Shown here: in pieces, positions 8,266-17,182 of the stretch
Position numbering within the stretch: position 1 is the stretch's first letter
Layout of the letters: every line of letters starts with the position of its first letter
NCBI RefSeq assembly: GCF_000430845.1
Contig: NZ_AUMU01000006.1
Coordinates: 230,124 to 294,123, forward strand
Length of the DNA stretch: 64,000 nt
Direction of reading: 5' to 3'
Source: Chryseobacterium gregarium DSM 19109
GTDB taxonomy: Bacteria > Bacteroidota > Bacteroidia > Flavobacteriales > Weeksellaceae
Program-made: the position numbers and the translations under genes
Notes under the pieces: model-generated
What the model was told of the DNA's origin: nothing
Seen by the model: the letters and a program-made list of their open reading frames with translations, nothing else
Database searches by the model: none

Positions 8266-9390
8266 ATGGAAAACAAGGAACAGAATACTCAGAATACCCA
8301 GCCACAGCCTGCTCCGGCATCAGGCGCTGCGGCCAAAAAGAAAGAAACCAAAAAAAATAAAACGAGGGCCGTTATTTCCAACATCATCGTATTCCTGGTG
8401 ATCGGTTTCGGCCTGTTCTGGCTCGTACGGGAATATTTCCATATCGGGGACAAGACCTATACCGAGGCTGCCCAGGTAGAAGAGTTCATCAATCCCATCA
8501 ATACGAGGGTTTCAGCTTATATCAAGGAAATCAAATTTATCGAGCACCAGAACGTGAAAAAAGGGGATACGCTGGTCATCCTGGATGACCGCGAAATCCT
8601 GACCCAGCTCGGGCAGGCGGAGGCCGCTTACCAGAATGCACTGGCCCAGCGTGTGGCTACGGGTTCATCCGTCAATACCGTATCCAATAACGTGAACGTG
8701 ATGGCCTCGAATATCGCAGGTGCAAAAGCAAGGCTGTGGAATGCGGAACAGAATTTAAACCGCTATAAAAACCTTCTGGCGTCTGAAGCGGTGACAAGAC
8801 AGCAGTACGACCAGGCAAAAACCGAATATGACGCGCAGAAAGCCGCGTATAAAACACTCGTGAACCAGAAACAGTCGGCCAGCCTTTCCACCACCGAAGT
8901 GAAAAGCAAATTCGGGATCATTGATGCTGAAATCAAAAGGGCTAAATCAGCGCTGGACATGGCTAAAATCAATCTTTCCTACACGGTAATCACGGCTCCG
9001 TATGACGGGGTGATGGGAAGGAGGGTTATTTCCGAAGGGCAGCTGATCCAGCCGGGGCAGCAGGTCGCGACCATCGTCTTAAACGGACAGAAATGGGTGA
9101 CCGCCAATTTCCTCGAAAGCCAGATGCCGAACGTCAGGATCGGCGAAAAAATGATGATGACCGCCGATGCCTTGGGCGGACAAAAATTCGAAGGCGTGGT
9201 GACCGCGGTGTCTGCGGCGACGGGCTCAAGGTACTCCAATGTTCCGACCGATAACTCTACCGGGAACTTCATAAAAGTCCAGCAGAGAATCCCGGTACGG
9301 ATCGAGTTTACCGCCGCCAATAAAAAAGAAAATGTTGCCAAACTGAGCGCGGGAATGAATATGAACGTGACGATTAATGCAGGGGAATAG
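8266..9390 (+). CDS. HlyD/EmrA family membrane fusion protein
   Basis: This encodes 374 residues from the ATG at 8266; an in-frame GTG at 8251 is possible. A Lys-rich cytoplasmic tail (about 1-37) precedes one transmembrane helix (VISNIIVFLVIGFGLFWLV). It continues with a biotinyl-lipoyl-like half (VSAYIKEIKFIEHQNVKKGD, TLVILDD), a coiled-coil hairpin and the second lipoyl half (ITAPYDGVMGRR, EGQLIQPGQQV), then a beta-barrel domain. This is the EmrA layout, and it partners MFS pumps rather than RND pumps. It sits between tolC and the MFS gene; the latter follows after a 357-base repeat-filled spacer. Confidence 0.92.
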   Translation: MENKEQNTQNTQPQPAPASGAAAKKKETKKNKTRAVISNIIVFLVIGFGLFWLVREYFHIGDKTYTEAAQVEEFINPINTRVSAYIKEIKFIEHQNVKKGDTLVILDDREILTQLGQAEAAYQNALAQRVATGSSVNTVSNNVNVMASNIAGAKARLWNAEQNLNRYKNLLASEAVTRQQYDQAKTEYDAQKAAYKTLVNQKQSASLSTTEVKSKFGIIDAEIKRAKSALDMAKINLSYTVITAPYDGVMGRRVISEGQLIQPGQQVATIVLNGQKWVTANFLESQMPNVRIGEKMMMTADALGGQKFEGVVTAVSAATGSRYSNVPTDNSTGNFIKVQQRIPVRIEFTAANKKENVAKLSAGMNMNVTINAGE

Positions 9391-9747
9391 AGGTGAGAGA
9401 TCAGACGTGAGATTTGAGACACCAGATTTCAGACGTGAGATTTCAGACGTGAGACATGAGACTTTTGCAGTGGGAAAAATATAAGATCGTGAGATTTTCA
9501 TTCTGTATAAAGATATATAAGAGACTTCAGATATGAGATATGAGATATGAGATTCTAGACATGAGACTTGAGACTTTTGTAATAGGAAAATATTAGAAAT
9601 CATATTCTGATGATCCAGATAAGAATAAATTTTTAAATCTAATATTGAAAGACAAAAATTATAATTACAGGCCCTATTGTCTGATGTCTGATGTCTGACC
9701 TCTCACGTCTGGTATCTGATATCTAACCAACCCCTAATTCCTAAACT
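9391..9747. repeat. repeat-filled spacer (AGATTTCAGA-type family)
   Basis: CAGACGTGAGA occurs at 9402-9412, 9430-9440 and 9444-9454, and its reverse complement TCTCACGTCTG at 9701-9711. Many other GAGA(C/T)-type words surround these, such as ATATGAGATATGAGATATGAG near 9540. The right part (9680-9727) is built of TCTGATGTCTGA-type units. The left and right arms could pair into a long hairpin. No gene was seen. Related spacers occur at 15100, 37902, 38969 and 43235. Confidence 0.7.
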
Positions 9748-11340
9748 ATGTATAATAAAGGACTTTATAACGATTGGGTGCCCAAGCCCCTACAGATGCT
9801 GCTGATGCTTTTGCTGCTGACCGTAGTGATGCCGCTCGGCGGCGTCTATACCGGAAACATCAGCTATGTGGTAAGCGGGACCGGCGCCATGACCGAGTAT
9901 TTCATGTGGGCGAATTATGCGACCACGATCGGAATGGGTGCCTTTATGCCGGTGGTGCTCAGGATGAAGATGAGATTCAAGGTACGGGACAAGATGACGG
10001 TGCTGCTGGTGCTTCTAGGCGTATTGAGCTACATTAATTCATCCACTGCGGAACCGATGATTTTTGTTTTTACTTCGCTCATCATCGGGTTCCTGAAAAT
10101 GATGGTGACCATTGAGCTGTTCCTGCCGTTAATGGCCATGATCGGCAACCGGGGAATGTTTTACGGGGCATTTTACACTTTCGTGCTGGTGCTGAACCAG
10201 GTTTCGGCGTATTATGCCGTGGAAGTGTCCGTGATCTACAACTGGCAGCATTTCTATATCATGGCGGCACTGGGATGTTTTGCCCTGGCACTTCTGCACT
10301 GGGTGTTTATGCACAACAAGTATTTCGCCCTCAAAGTTCCGCTGCATTATATCGACTGGCTGAGCATCCTGCTTTTCATGGCGGCCTTTATGTTTTCTGC
10401 CTATGTGTTTTCGTTCGGGAAACAGCAGGACTGGCTCAATTCAAAAAATATGATCAACGCCGGAATTGCTGCTTTTGTCAGTTTTGCTTTGCTGGTGATC
10501 CGTCAGGCGACTTTAAAAAGACCGTACCTGTCTTTCAGCATATTCTCAAAAAACAATGTTCAGCACGGGCTGTTTATGCTGCTGTGCCTGGGAATGTTCT
10601 TAGGGACTACATCCATTCAGAATACCTTTGCCGTCGGCGTGCTGGGATATGACCAGCTGACCAATGCGAGGCTGAATGTACTGATGATCCCGGGGCTTAT
10701 ATTGGCAGGAGTCATTGCGATATTCTGGTTCAAAAAAGAGATTCCGCTGAAGATGTATATTTTTTCAGGCTTCTCGGCCATGATGGGCTATTCTTTGATC
10801 ATGTATTTCTCCATGGTCCCGGAATTCAGCTATGACAGCTGGTACCTGCCGATGTTCCTGAAGGGGTACGGCACCTGTTCCCTGTTTATTTCCGTATGGT
10901 TCTATACCCTGGATAAGCTGGAAATGGATGAAATGCTTGCCGCGATCGGGCTGGTGCTGGTCTGGCGTACCTTCATTGCGGTCGGGATCTTTTCTGCACT
11001 GTACTCCTGGTTCCAGTACCGTTTCCAGGTGGTGGCCGTCGGTGATCTGGCAGTCTATATGGACGGAATGAATTTCCCTCCGCAGAATGTAGCATCCGGG
11101 ATGAAGCTCATCCAGCTGAACACCATTCTTATTGCCGGCAAAAAGATCTTTGGATACATCCTCATCGCCGGGACCGGCGTACTGCTGTATGTGATCACCC
11201 ACCATTTCGGAAGGGAACGGTTTGAATACCTGAGGTTCATCAGGCTTCTCAGCGGGAAATCCGTGATTGCCAGGAGAAGGCTCAGGGAACGGAAAAAATT
11301 ACTGGAAGAAATTAAAGATGCCGCAGGCCCTGCGGTATAA
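9748..11340 (+). CDS. MFS efflux transporter (EmrB/DHA2-like)
   Basis: This encodes 530 residues with about 14 hydrophobic helices from WVPKPLQMLLMLLLL to the C terminus (GYILIAGTGVLLYVI). Size, helix number and position after an EmrA-like adaptor and TolC make it the inner membrane pump of a tripartite drug-efflux system driven by the proton gradient. Loops carry few charges, and the C-terminal tail (about 500-530) is basic (SVIARRRLRERKK). Substrates cannot be told from sequence. It is transcribed with tolC and the adaptor if transcription crosses the repeat spacer at 9391-9747. Confidence 0.87.
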   Translation: MYNKGLYNDWVPKPLQMLLMLLLLTVVMPLGGVYTGNISYVVSGTGAMTEYFMWANYATTIGMGAFMPVVLRMKMRFKVRDKMTVLLVLLGVLSYINSSTAEPMIFVFTSLIIGFLKMMVTIELFLPLMAMIGNRGMFYGAFYTFVLVLNQVSAYYAVEVSVIYNWQHFYIMAALGCFALALLHWVFMHNKYFALKVPLHYIDWLSILLFMAAFMFSAYVFSFGKQQDWLNSKNMINAGIAAFVSFALLVIRQATLKRPYLSFSIFSKNNVQHGLFMLLCLGMFLGTTSIQNTFAVGVLGYDQLTNARLNVLMIPGLILAGVIAIFWFKKEIPLKMYIFSGFSAMMGYSLIMYFSMVPEFSYDSWYLPMFLKGYGTCSLFISVWFYTLDKLEMDEMLAAIGLVLVWRTFIAVGIFSALYSWFQYRFQVVAVGDLAVYMDGMNFPPQNVASGMKLIQLNTILIAGKKIFGYILIAGTGVLLYVITHHFGRERFEYLRFIRLLSGKSVIARRRLRERKKLLEEIKDAAGPAV

Positions 11341-11427
11341 AGAAGATACCTTGTTTTCACCAGCAAAGCCTCATTTTTTAAGTAAAGTGGGGCTTTGCGC
11401 TGTTTGGCAGGTCATCGCGATTATCAG

Positions 11428-11540
11428 GAGCTGTTTCCTGCTTTCGCTACTCGCTTTTTCCCTAAGGTTGAGGCGGCGGCAAAGCCGCCGCCTCAACCTT
11501 AGGGAAAAGAGCTCAGATACGCGCTCAATCAGGGCTAAGG
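11428..11540. repeat. intergenic element with a perfect 25-bp inverted repeat
   Basis: Arms 11456-11480 and 11484-11508 are perfect reverse complements around the loop AAA, with a very GC-rich inner stem (GGCGGCGGC/GCCGCCGCC) in AT-rich DNA. Flanks read GGAGCTGTTTCCTGC on the left and AATCAGGGCTAAGG on the right; from memory, similar flanks recur between genes in many flavobacterial genomes. It may also end transcription of the MFS gene, which stops 115 bases before the left arm. The 11341-11709 gap holds no gene. Confidence 0.75.
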
Positions 11541-11709
11541 GGAACGGGTATTTCTTAAATTTTTTAGACAAATATCCAGAATTTCTGGCCCTTCAGACCG
11601 AAGGAATCGGAACATATTCTATTTATTTCAATCAGAAATGCTAACTTTATGCTATCCAAAATGGGATATACCTCTCAGCTTGACAGTTTAACCACCAAAA
11701 AATAACAGG

Positions 11710-12474
11710 ATGTCCATAACCAACGAACATGAATTAGCAGGAATGCAGAAAGCCGGTGAAGCCGTTGCCTTCACCCTGAAGGAAATGATTAAGTATGCCC
11801 AGCCGGGCATGACGACCAAAGAGATTGATGAATTCGGAGGGAAGATCCTTGCTGATTTCGGTGCCCGGTCTGCTCCGTATCTTACGTATGGGTTTCCGGG
11901 ATGGACGTGCATCAGCGTCAACAATGAATTCTGCCACGGCATTCCCAACGACAAACGGGTTCTGCAGGAAGGCGACCTCATCAATATTGATGTCTCCGCA
12001 GAACTCAACGGATTCTGGGCGGATAACGGCGGTTCGTTTATCATCGGAAAAGACATCCATCAGCATCAGAAACTGGTGGATGCTTCAAAGGAAATTTTAC
12101 AGAAAACCATCAATACCATCAGAGGCGGCGGGAAAATAGCCGATATCGGCCTGCTGATGGAAACTGAAGCCAAAAAGAAAGGCTTTAAAGTCATCCGGAA
12201 CCTGGGCGGCCACGGTATTGGGAGAAGCCTGCACGAGCAGCCGGATGAACTGCTGAATTATAAAAACCGTTTCGATACGAGAAGGTTTAAGAAGAATTCC
12301 GTAGTAGCCATCGAAACATTTATTGCTACGGACTCCAGTATCGCAGTGGAACAAAATGACGGCTGGACGATGGTAGGGAACAAAGGCGGTTTTATGGCCC
12401 AGCATGAACATACTCTTATGATAACCGACGGAAAACCGGTGATCCTGACCGCTATGAATGAAATTTTGAACTAA
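11710..12474 (+). CDS. map: type I methionine aminopeptidase
   Basis: This encodes 254 residues. It removes the N-terminal methionine from nascent proteins in the cytoplasm. Pita-bread fold motifs are in order: GFPGWTCISVNNEFCHGIP, metal-binding aspartates in INIDVSAELNGFWADNGGSF, the histidine in NLGGHGIGRSLHEQP, and glutamates in VVAIETFIAT and AQHEHTLMIT. The length fits the short bacterial type. A TAACTTTA box about 60 bases upstream (11643-11650) is a promoter candidate. It stands alone and is followed by a terminator hairpin. Confidence 0.95.
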   Translation: MSITNEHELAGMQKAGEAVAFTLKEMIKYAQPGMTTKEIDEFGGKILADFGARSAPYLTYGFPGWTCISVNNEFCHGIPNDKRVLQEGDLINIDVSAELNGFWADNGGSFIIGKDIHQHQKLVDASKEILQKTINTIRGGGKIADIGLLMETEAKKKGFKVIRNLGGHGIGRSLHEQPDELLNYKNRFDTRRFKKNSVVAIETFIATDSSIAVEQNDGWTMVGNKGGFMAQHEHTLMITDGKPVILTAMNEILN

Positions 12475-12531
12475 TGGTAAAAGGATTGTGATACTTTACC
12501 ATTTAAACAATCTATGATCTAGTAATCAAAA

Positions 12532-12558
12532 AATCCCCTGAAAATTCATTCAGGGATT
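12532..12558. terminator. hairpin between map and the HNH gene
   Basis: AATCCCCTGAA and TTCAGGGATT pair around AATTCA, flanked by an A-run on the left. It can serve both convergent genes. It is nearly the same sequence as the hairpin at 13526-13557. Confidence 0.65.
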
Positions 12559-12569
12559 GCAATTGCTTT

Positions 12570-13415
12570 TTAATTTATCAATTTAATAGTAAAATTTTTA
12601 CCGTTCAGGTTGCCGGAAAGCATTTCTATACGCTGTTCTGAAATACTTAATTTTCCTAAATCAAATTCTTTATGGTGATTCGGGCATAATACAATTAAGT
12701 TTCCAATTATACTTTGTGCGCCTTTGAATACAGGTTTTACATGGGCTACTTCAACATAATTCGTTCCCGACTCGGTTAAAATAATTGAATTGCAATCCGG
12801 AAACTGACATTTATATTGAGCAATCTCTTTTAACAGATTAATAATTGAGGTATCTTTTCTTAATATTGCATTCAACTTAATTAATCTCCTTTCCGGTCTA
12901 CTTAATTTCATTTTACTATTTAATTGTTGCAGATGAGAAATGAGTTCCATTTCCTTATTGGTTCTCATACCAAAGCAATTTTCTAAGATATATGGAACAA
13001 GCGTTTCAGAAAATATATGATTATCAATTTTCTGAAAACCTATTCCGAAATTACCGCAGAACTTTTTAAAGCTTTCAAATTCCGGTAAGTTGTTAAGCAA
13101 TACGGGCTTTTTTAGATCCTGCCCGGTTCCATACACTGTTGTAAAGCCATTTTTTTCTTTACTGTCTTCTATTCTAAAATAATTCCACAGATAATAATTT
13201 TTAATTCTCTGCTCTGTTTTCCCGACAATCAGAAAACAGAAACTCCCAATGGCTTTTGATAAAATTCTTTTGCTTGTATATATCCATTCACCATATTGTA
13301 TTTTATTGTCAAGCGTAATTTCTGATACCGGGAGATTAAAGTCAATACCTGAAGTTGGAAAATTTTCAAGTTTGTCTGCATTGTGGTACTGGATAAAATA
13401 ATTGTGAGTGGTCAT
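12570..13415 (-). CDS. HNH endonuclease
   Basis: This encodes 281 residues from the ATG at 13415. The C-terminal 80 residues form an HNH nuclease: CQFPDC (first zinc-type cysteine pair), VEVAHVKPVFKGA (catalytic His), and NLIVLCPNHHKEFD (Asn/His of the fold). The first 190 residues are a separate domain of the kind seen in restriction-like HNH proteins (TTHNYFIQYHNADKLE, GSFCFLIVGKTEQRIKNYYLW) and may read a DNA mark or sequence; that is inference. The gene is AT-richer than its neighbours and lies between two near-identical terminators, which suggests acquisition. A TATCTTTG box lies upstream. Confidence 0.85.
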   Translation of the reverse strand: MTTHNYFIQYHNADKLENFPTSGIDFNLPVSEITLDNKIQYGEWIYTSKRILSKAIGSFCFLIVGKTEQRIKNYYLWNYFRIEDSKEKNGFTTVYGTGQDLKKPVLLNNLPEFESFKKFCGNFGIGFQKIDNHIFSETLVPYILENCFGMRTNKEMELISHLQQLNSKMKLSRPERRLIKLNAILRKDTSIINLLKEIAQYKCQFPDCNSIILTESGTNYVEVAHVKPVFKGAQSIIGNLIVLCPNHHKEFDLGKLSISEQRIEMLSGNLNGKNFTIKLIN

Positions 13416-13437
13416 CGTTATATAGTTCGTTGTAAAT

Positions 13438-13445
13438 CAAAGATA
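13438..13445 (-). promoter_or_regulatory. -7 promoter box of the HNH gene
   Basis: TATCTTTG on the minus strand fits TAnnTTTG and ends 22 bases before the ATG at 13415. Confidence 0.5.
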
Positions 13446-13525
13446 AACAATCATTATTAAAAAATGATTTTAGAATAAATTTAAATTTCTGCTTACATAG
13501 AATCAATAGGGTTTCTGATTAACAA

Positions 13526-13557
13526 AAAATCCCCTGAAAACTTATTCAGGGGATTTT
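13526..13557 (-). terminator. intrinsic terminator of the ATPase gene
   Basis: AAAATCCCCTGAA and TTCAGGGGATTTT form a 13-bp perfect stem around AACTTA. On the minus strand it is followed by TTTTTTGTT. It is 22 bases past the stop codon of the gene at 13580. Confidence 0.75.
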
Positions 13558-13579
13558 ATTATCATATCAAAGCTCAGAT

Positions 13580-15034
13580 CTAATTCCGGAAATATGAATT
13601 CATATCTGCGGAATCAAATGTAAAAGAAGCCTGGGTTTCAGATTTGTCCAGTTTTTTACTGATCGTCAGTGCCCATAAAACCAGTTCTTTACAGAAATTC
13701 TGATCTTCCGTGCTTAATTCCAGCGTATTTTCTTCGATGACGGCAGTCAGAGGTTTAATGCTGTTCAGTTTCTCATAAAATACTTCATCTGTATCATTGT
13801 AATTGAGTTCAAGATGGTTTTTATTGAACCATTGGATCAGGTCGGTATACGGTGTTTTGATGCTTTCTTTTTCCAGCTTGGAAATGCGCGGGAACAGGCT
13901 TTCAAACTGGATCATAACGGCCTGGTCGATCAGTATTTTTGCTACGAAATCGGCACCTTCCTGCTCGCCTTCGTACACGAGTTCAATCTTTCCGGTGATG
14001 GACGGGATGATCGACATAAAATCAAGCAGCCTTACCGTTGTTTTTTCAGCACCGGATTCAATCAGCCTTAATTTGGCAGCAGCCACTAAATTTTCCATCG
14101 CACTGATGGTGAGACGGGCACTTACCCCGCTTTTGGCATCCACATATTCACTGTCGCGCGCCGCAAAAGCCACTTCTTCCAGAAGGTTTTTGGCAAGACC
14201 CGGAATCTGGATGCTGTTTTTATCTTCCGCTGAAATCAAAGCTTCCTGTTCCGTAATCTGGCGGGCCAGTGCCACGGTCTGCGGGTAATGGGTAAAGATC
14301 TGGGAACCGATCCTGTCTTTTAAAGGGGTAACAATACTTCCCCTGTTGGTATAATCTTCAGGGTTCGCGGTGAACACAAACTGGATGTCCAGCGGCATTC
14401 TCAGCTGGAACCCGCGGATCTGGATATCGCCTTCCTGTAAAATATTGAATAAAGAAACCTGGATCCTTGCCTGCAGGTCCGGCAGTTCGTTCAGCACAAA
14501 GATGCAGCGGTTGGCCCGCGGGATCATCCCGTAATGCAGCACGCGCTCATCGGAATACGGCAGTTTTAAGGTAGCCGCTTTGATCGGGTCAATGTCGCCG
14601 ATCAGGTCGGCAACGTTCACATCCGGCGTAGCTAATTTTTCAAAGAAACGGTCGGAGCGGTGCACCCAGGAAACCGGGGTTTCATCACCATGCTCGGCAA
14701 TAAGGTCCCGGGCATATTTTGAAATCGGCTGAAACGGACTGTCGTTGATTTCAGAACCTTTTACGATGGGCATGTATTCGTCCAGAAGGCTGATCATGCT
14801 TCTTGCGATCCGGGTCTTGGCCTGTCCGCGAAGCCCCAAAAGGTTAATATGATGCCCGGCCAGGATGGCCTTTTTCAGTTGCGGGATTACCGTGTCTTCA
14901 TAACCCCAGAGCCCTTCAAATACCGGTTCTTTGGCTTTGATCTTTGCAATCAGGTTTGCCTGGATTTCCTGGCTGATGGTTTTATCGGTGTATCCGGAAT
15001 TTTTTAATTCTTTAAATGTCGTATCGTTTTTCAT
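13580..15034 (-). CDS. MoxR/Mg-chelatase-type AAA+ ATPase
   Basis: This encodes 484 residues from the ATG at 15034; an in-frame ATG at 15055 adds seven residues. The Walker A variant GLRGQAKT (about residue 68), Walker B-like RCIFVLNELPDL and sensor-1 FTANPEDYTNRG place it among the ChlI/MoxR AAA+ proteins. A C-terminal lid with a helical extension follows. Such ATPases act as chaperones that insert metals or remodel a partner holding a VWA domain. The VWA gene lies just upstream on the same strand, separated by a 120-base repeat spacer. The substrate is unknown. Confidence 0.85.
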   Translation of the reverse strand: MKNDTTFKELKNSGYTDKTISQEIQANLIAKIKAKEPVFEGLWGYEDTVIPQLKKAILAGHHINLLGLRGQAKTRIARSMISLLDEYMPIVKGSEINDSPFQPISKYARDLIAEHGDETPVSWVHRSDRFFEKLATPDVNVADLIGDIDPIKAATLKLPYSDERVLHYGMIPRANRCIFVLNELPDLQARIQVSLFNILQEGDIQIRGFQLRMPLDIQFVFTANPEDYTNRGSIVTPLKDRIGSQIFTHYPQTVALARQITEQEALISAEDKNSIQIPGLAKNLLEEVAFAARDSEYVDAKSGVSARLTISAMENLVAAAKLRLIESGAEKTTVRLLDFMSIIPSITGKIELVYEGEQEGADFVAKILIDQAVMIQFESLFPRISKLEKESIKTPYTDLIQWFNKNHLELNYNDTDEVFYEKLNSIKPLTAVIEENTLELSTEDQNFCKELVLWALTISKKLDKSETQASFTFDSADMNSYFRN

Positions 15035-15099
15035 TGTATGTTGAGCAGTAATCATTTATACTATTAATATTCTGTAAATTAAATTTGTTGGAAACCAGT

Positions 15100-15154
15100 C
15101 TGAAGCCTAATATCTGATGTCTAATATCTGATATCTTGCATCTGAAATCTAACC
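15100..15154. repeat. AGATTTCAGA-type spacer repeat
   Basis: The spacer between the VWA and ATPase genes reads TATCTGATGTCTAATATCTG and ends in CATCTGAAATCTAACCTC. The last part matches the 3' ends of the spacers at 37902 and 38969 (CTGAAATCTAACATCT). Confidence 0.65.
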
Positions 15155-16297
15155 TCATATCCTCTTTTTCCTGTTTCTCTCGTAATCTTCAAAAATCATC
15201 TGTCCGAGTCCTGAGAGCCCTGTCAGGAATGCTTTCCCCTGGTTCTGGGCGGTAAAAGCTTCCACAAACTTACGCAGGTAAGGATCCTGGGCAATCATGA
15301 ACGTGGTAATCGGAATTTTCAGCTTCCGGGCCTGCGCCGCCCTGTTGAGACACTGGGAAACGATCATTTCATCCAGTCCGTTGCTGTTCATGTAAAATTC
15401 CCCGGTAGGAAGCTGTATGCAGCTCGGTTTCCCGTCGGTGATCATGAAAATCTGCTTGTTGGTATTCCTTTTCCTGCGGAGGATATCCATCGCCAGTTCC
15501 AGGCCTGCTACAGTATTGGTATGGTAAGGCCCGACCTGCAGGTAGGGAAGATCTTTCACCTTGATCGGCCAGGCTTCATTTCCGAAGACAATAATGTCAA
15601 TGGAATCCTTGGGGTATTTCCGTTTGATCAGTTCAACCAGTGCCATCGCTACTTTTTTCGCAGGCGTGATCCGGTCTTCGCCGTAGAGGATCATGGAGTG
15701 GCTGATGTCGATCATCAGCACCGTGCTCATCTGTGCTTTATGCCGGGTTTCCTCTACGATGAGGTCGTCTTCCGTCAGCCGCAGGTCTGAAATCCCATTG
15801 TTGATCTGGGCATTCTTAAGGCTTTCGGTCATATTCACGGTAGAAAGGTCATCGCCATACTGGAAAGTACGGTGTTCACCATCGCGTTCGTCACCGATTC
15901 CTGTTTTGGACGTGCGGTGGTTCCCGATCCCGCTTTTTTTCAGTTTCCCGAAAATCTGGTCGAGGGCAAATTCACGAAGGGCCGCTTCCAGTTTGGCCGT
16001 CAGTACATTTTTGCCTTTCCCGGTTCCGGTATTTCCTTTTTCCGGGTCAATTTCTTCCTTGATATAGCCGCGTTTTTTCAGGTCTTCTTCAAAATCCTGC
16101 AGGGTATATTCATCGGTGAAAATATCATATTCCTTATCCAGCATATCGAGCCACTCGAAGGCTTCTTCAATGTCGCCGGAGGTATGCGTCAGCAGATCCT
16201 TGAACACATCAAAAACCCGGTCGAAATGCGAGATTTCTTCCGGAACATGCTTACTGAACGTGAATCCTTTATGTAAATTAAAATTTTTGTTTGTCAT
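15155..16297 (-). CDS. VWA domain protein, partner of the MoxR-type ATPase
   Basis: This encodes 380 residues from the ATG at 16297. The N-terminal 185 residues are charged and helical. The VWA domain covers about 185-360 and has a complete MIDAS: DISHS (about residue 197), the threonine in YHTNTVAG, and the aspartate in FMITDGKP. There is no signal peptide or membrane helix, so it should be cytoplasmic. VWA proteins of this class bind the AAA+ partner through the MIDAS metal. Here the VWA gene is first and the ATPase second. The pair is present in many Bacteroidota, but no client is known to me. Confidence 0.87.
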   Translation of the reverse strand: MTNKNFNLHKGFTFSKHVPEEISHFDRVFDVFKDLLTHTSGDIEEAFEWLDMLDKEYDIFTDEYTLQDFEEDLKKRGYIKEEIDPEKGNTGTGKGKNVLTAKLEAALREFALDQIFGKLKKSGIGNHRTSKTGIGDERDGEHRTFQYGDDLSTVNMTESLKNAQINNGISDLRLTEDDLIVEETRHKAQMSTVLMIDISHSMILYGEDRITPAKKVAMALVELIKRKYPKDSIDIIVFGNEAWPIKVKDLPYLQVGPYHTNTVAGLELAMDILRRKRNTNKQIFMITDGKPSCIQLPTGEFYMNSNGLDEMIVSQCLNRAAQARKLKIPITTFMIAQDPYLRKFVEAFTAQNQGKAFLTGLSGLGQMIFEDYERNRKKRI

Positions 16298-16407
16298 TCA
16301 ATCCATCTTCTTTTGGTAGAGACAAGTTAGGGAAATATTATGACAAGAGGGAAGGGGTGGAAATAGAATTTGGTTATGATGGTGATGGAGGAATATAATT
16401 TTGATTA

Positions 16408-16966
16408 TTATCTTATATGTGATTTCAGATTATAATATCCGGTATTTAAAGCAATAAAATCCTTAGTGTTTTGATTCAGATAATAGCTTGTTGTAATCTG
16501 ATCCTGTGTTTTATCTTCAATATGCTCATCATTAAAAATAAGGATGTTGTTTTTGAGGCTATATTTACCGAAGTAATGTCTACTTTCTCCATGCCAGTAT
16601 TCACTTATTTCAAAAGTGTTATCAGTATATAATTTTATTTCATGGCCTATTTGTTTGAGCATAATATTATTAGGAACATAAAGCTGGAATTTTATTTCTT
16701 TTTTTGACTGCCTGTAATCAAATATTAGGTGTATTCCAAAAAGAATAAGTAAAAATGCTACGACTAAATTATTATAGATGAATTTATTTTGCTTTTTGAA
16801 ATCATAAAAATACAGGATAATAATATTTAAAATAATCAAAATAATTAAGACAGGGAGAATAATAATATTTGAATTTGATGTTGTAAAATCTGCATAAATT
16901 TTAGTCTTATCGATTAATAAGAAAAAACAGAATAATCAAACATGCATATTTAAAGATGAATTTCAT
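16408..16966 (-). pseudogene. small membrane protein gene with an apparent frameshift
   Basis: The minus strand from the ATG at 16966 reads MKFIFKYACLIILFFLINR and then TAA. One base away, the next frame is open from about 16920 down to 16408 and continues KIYADFTTSNSNIIILP, a run of hydrophobic helices, and a soluble C-terminal part of about 110 residues (FGKYSLKNNILIFND). The shift lies near a six-T run (16922-16927 on the plus strand as A's), a typical slippage site. Joined, the protein would have about 185 residues with three membrane segments. I do not recognise a family. Without the upstream part the only starts are TTG codons, for example at 16839. Confidence 0.5.
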
Positions 16967-17155
16967 TGGTTAACTTTAATCTATAACGAAATCAAAAATA
17001 CTTTAAATGTTCTTAAGTTTGCTTTAATATTTACGGGTGATGATGAAACTAATCTAAAACATCAAAGTTTTCTTATGGAATGATTAAATGCTATATCTAT
17101 AAATACCGGGTGATTATTGCAGTCTTTTATTAATTCAATCATTTTTAAAATTCAT

Positions 17156-17163
17156 TATCTTTA
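17156..17163 (+). promoter_or_regulatory. candidate -7 box of the methyltransferase gene
   Basis: TATCTTTA differs from TAnnTTTG only in the last base and lies 19 bases before the ATG at 17183. It favours that start over an earlier in-frame TTG at 17117. Confidence 0.4.
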
Positions 17164-17182
17164 CCATATCAAAAATTCCATC

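Noticed and set aside
9391..9747. Possible CRISPR array because of short repeats
   Set aside because: The repeats are 10-11 bases with no regular spacers of equal length and occur in both orientations. No cas gene is in the window.
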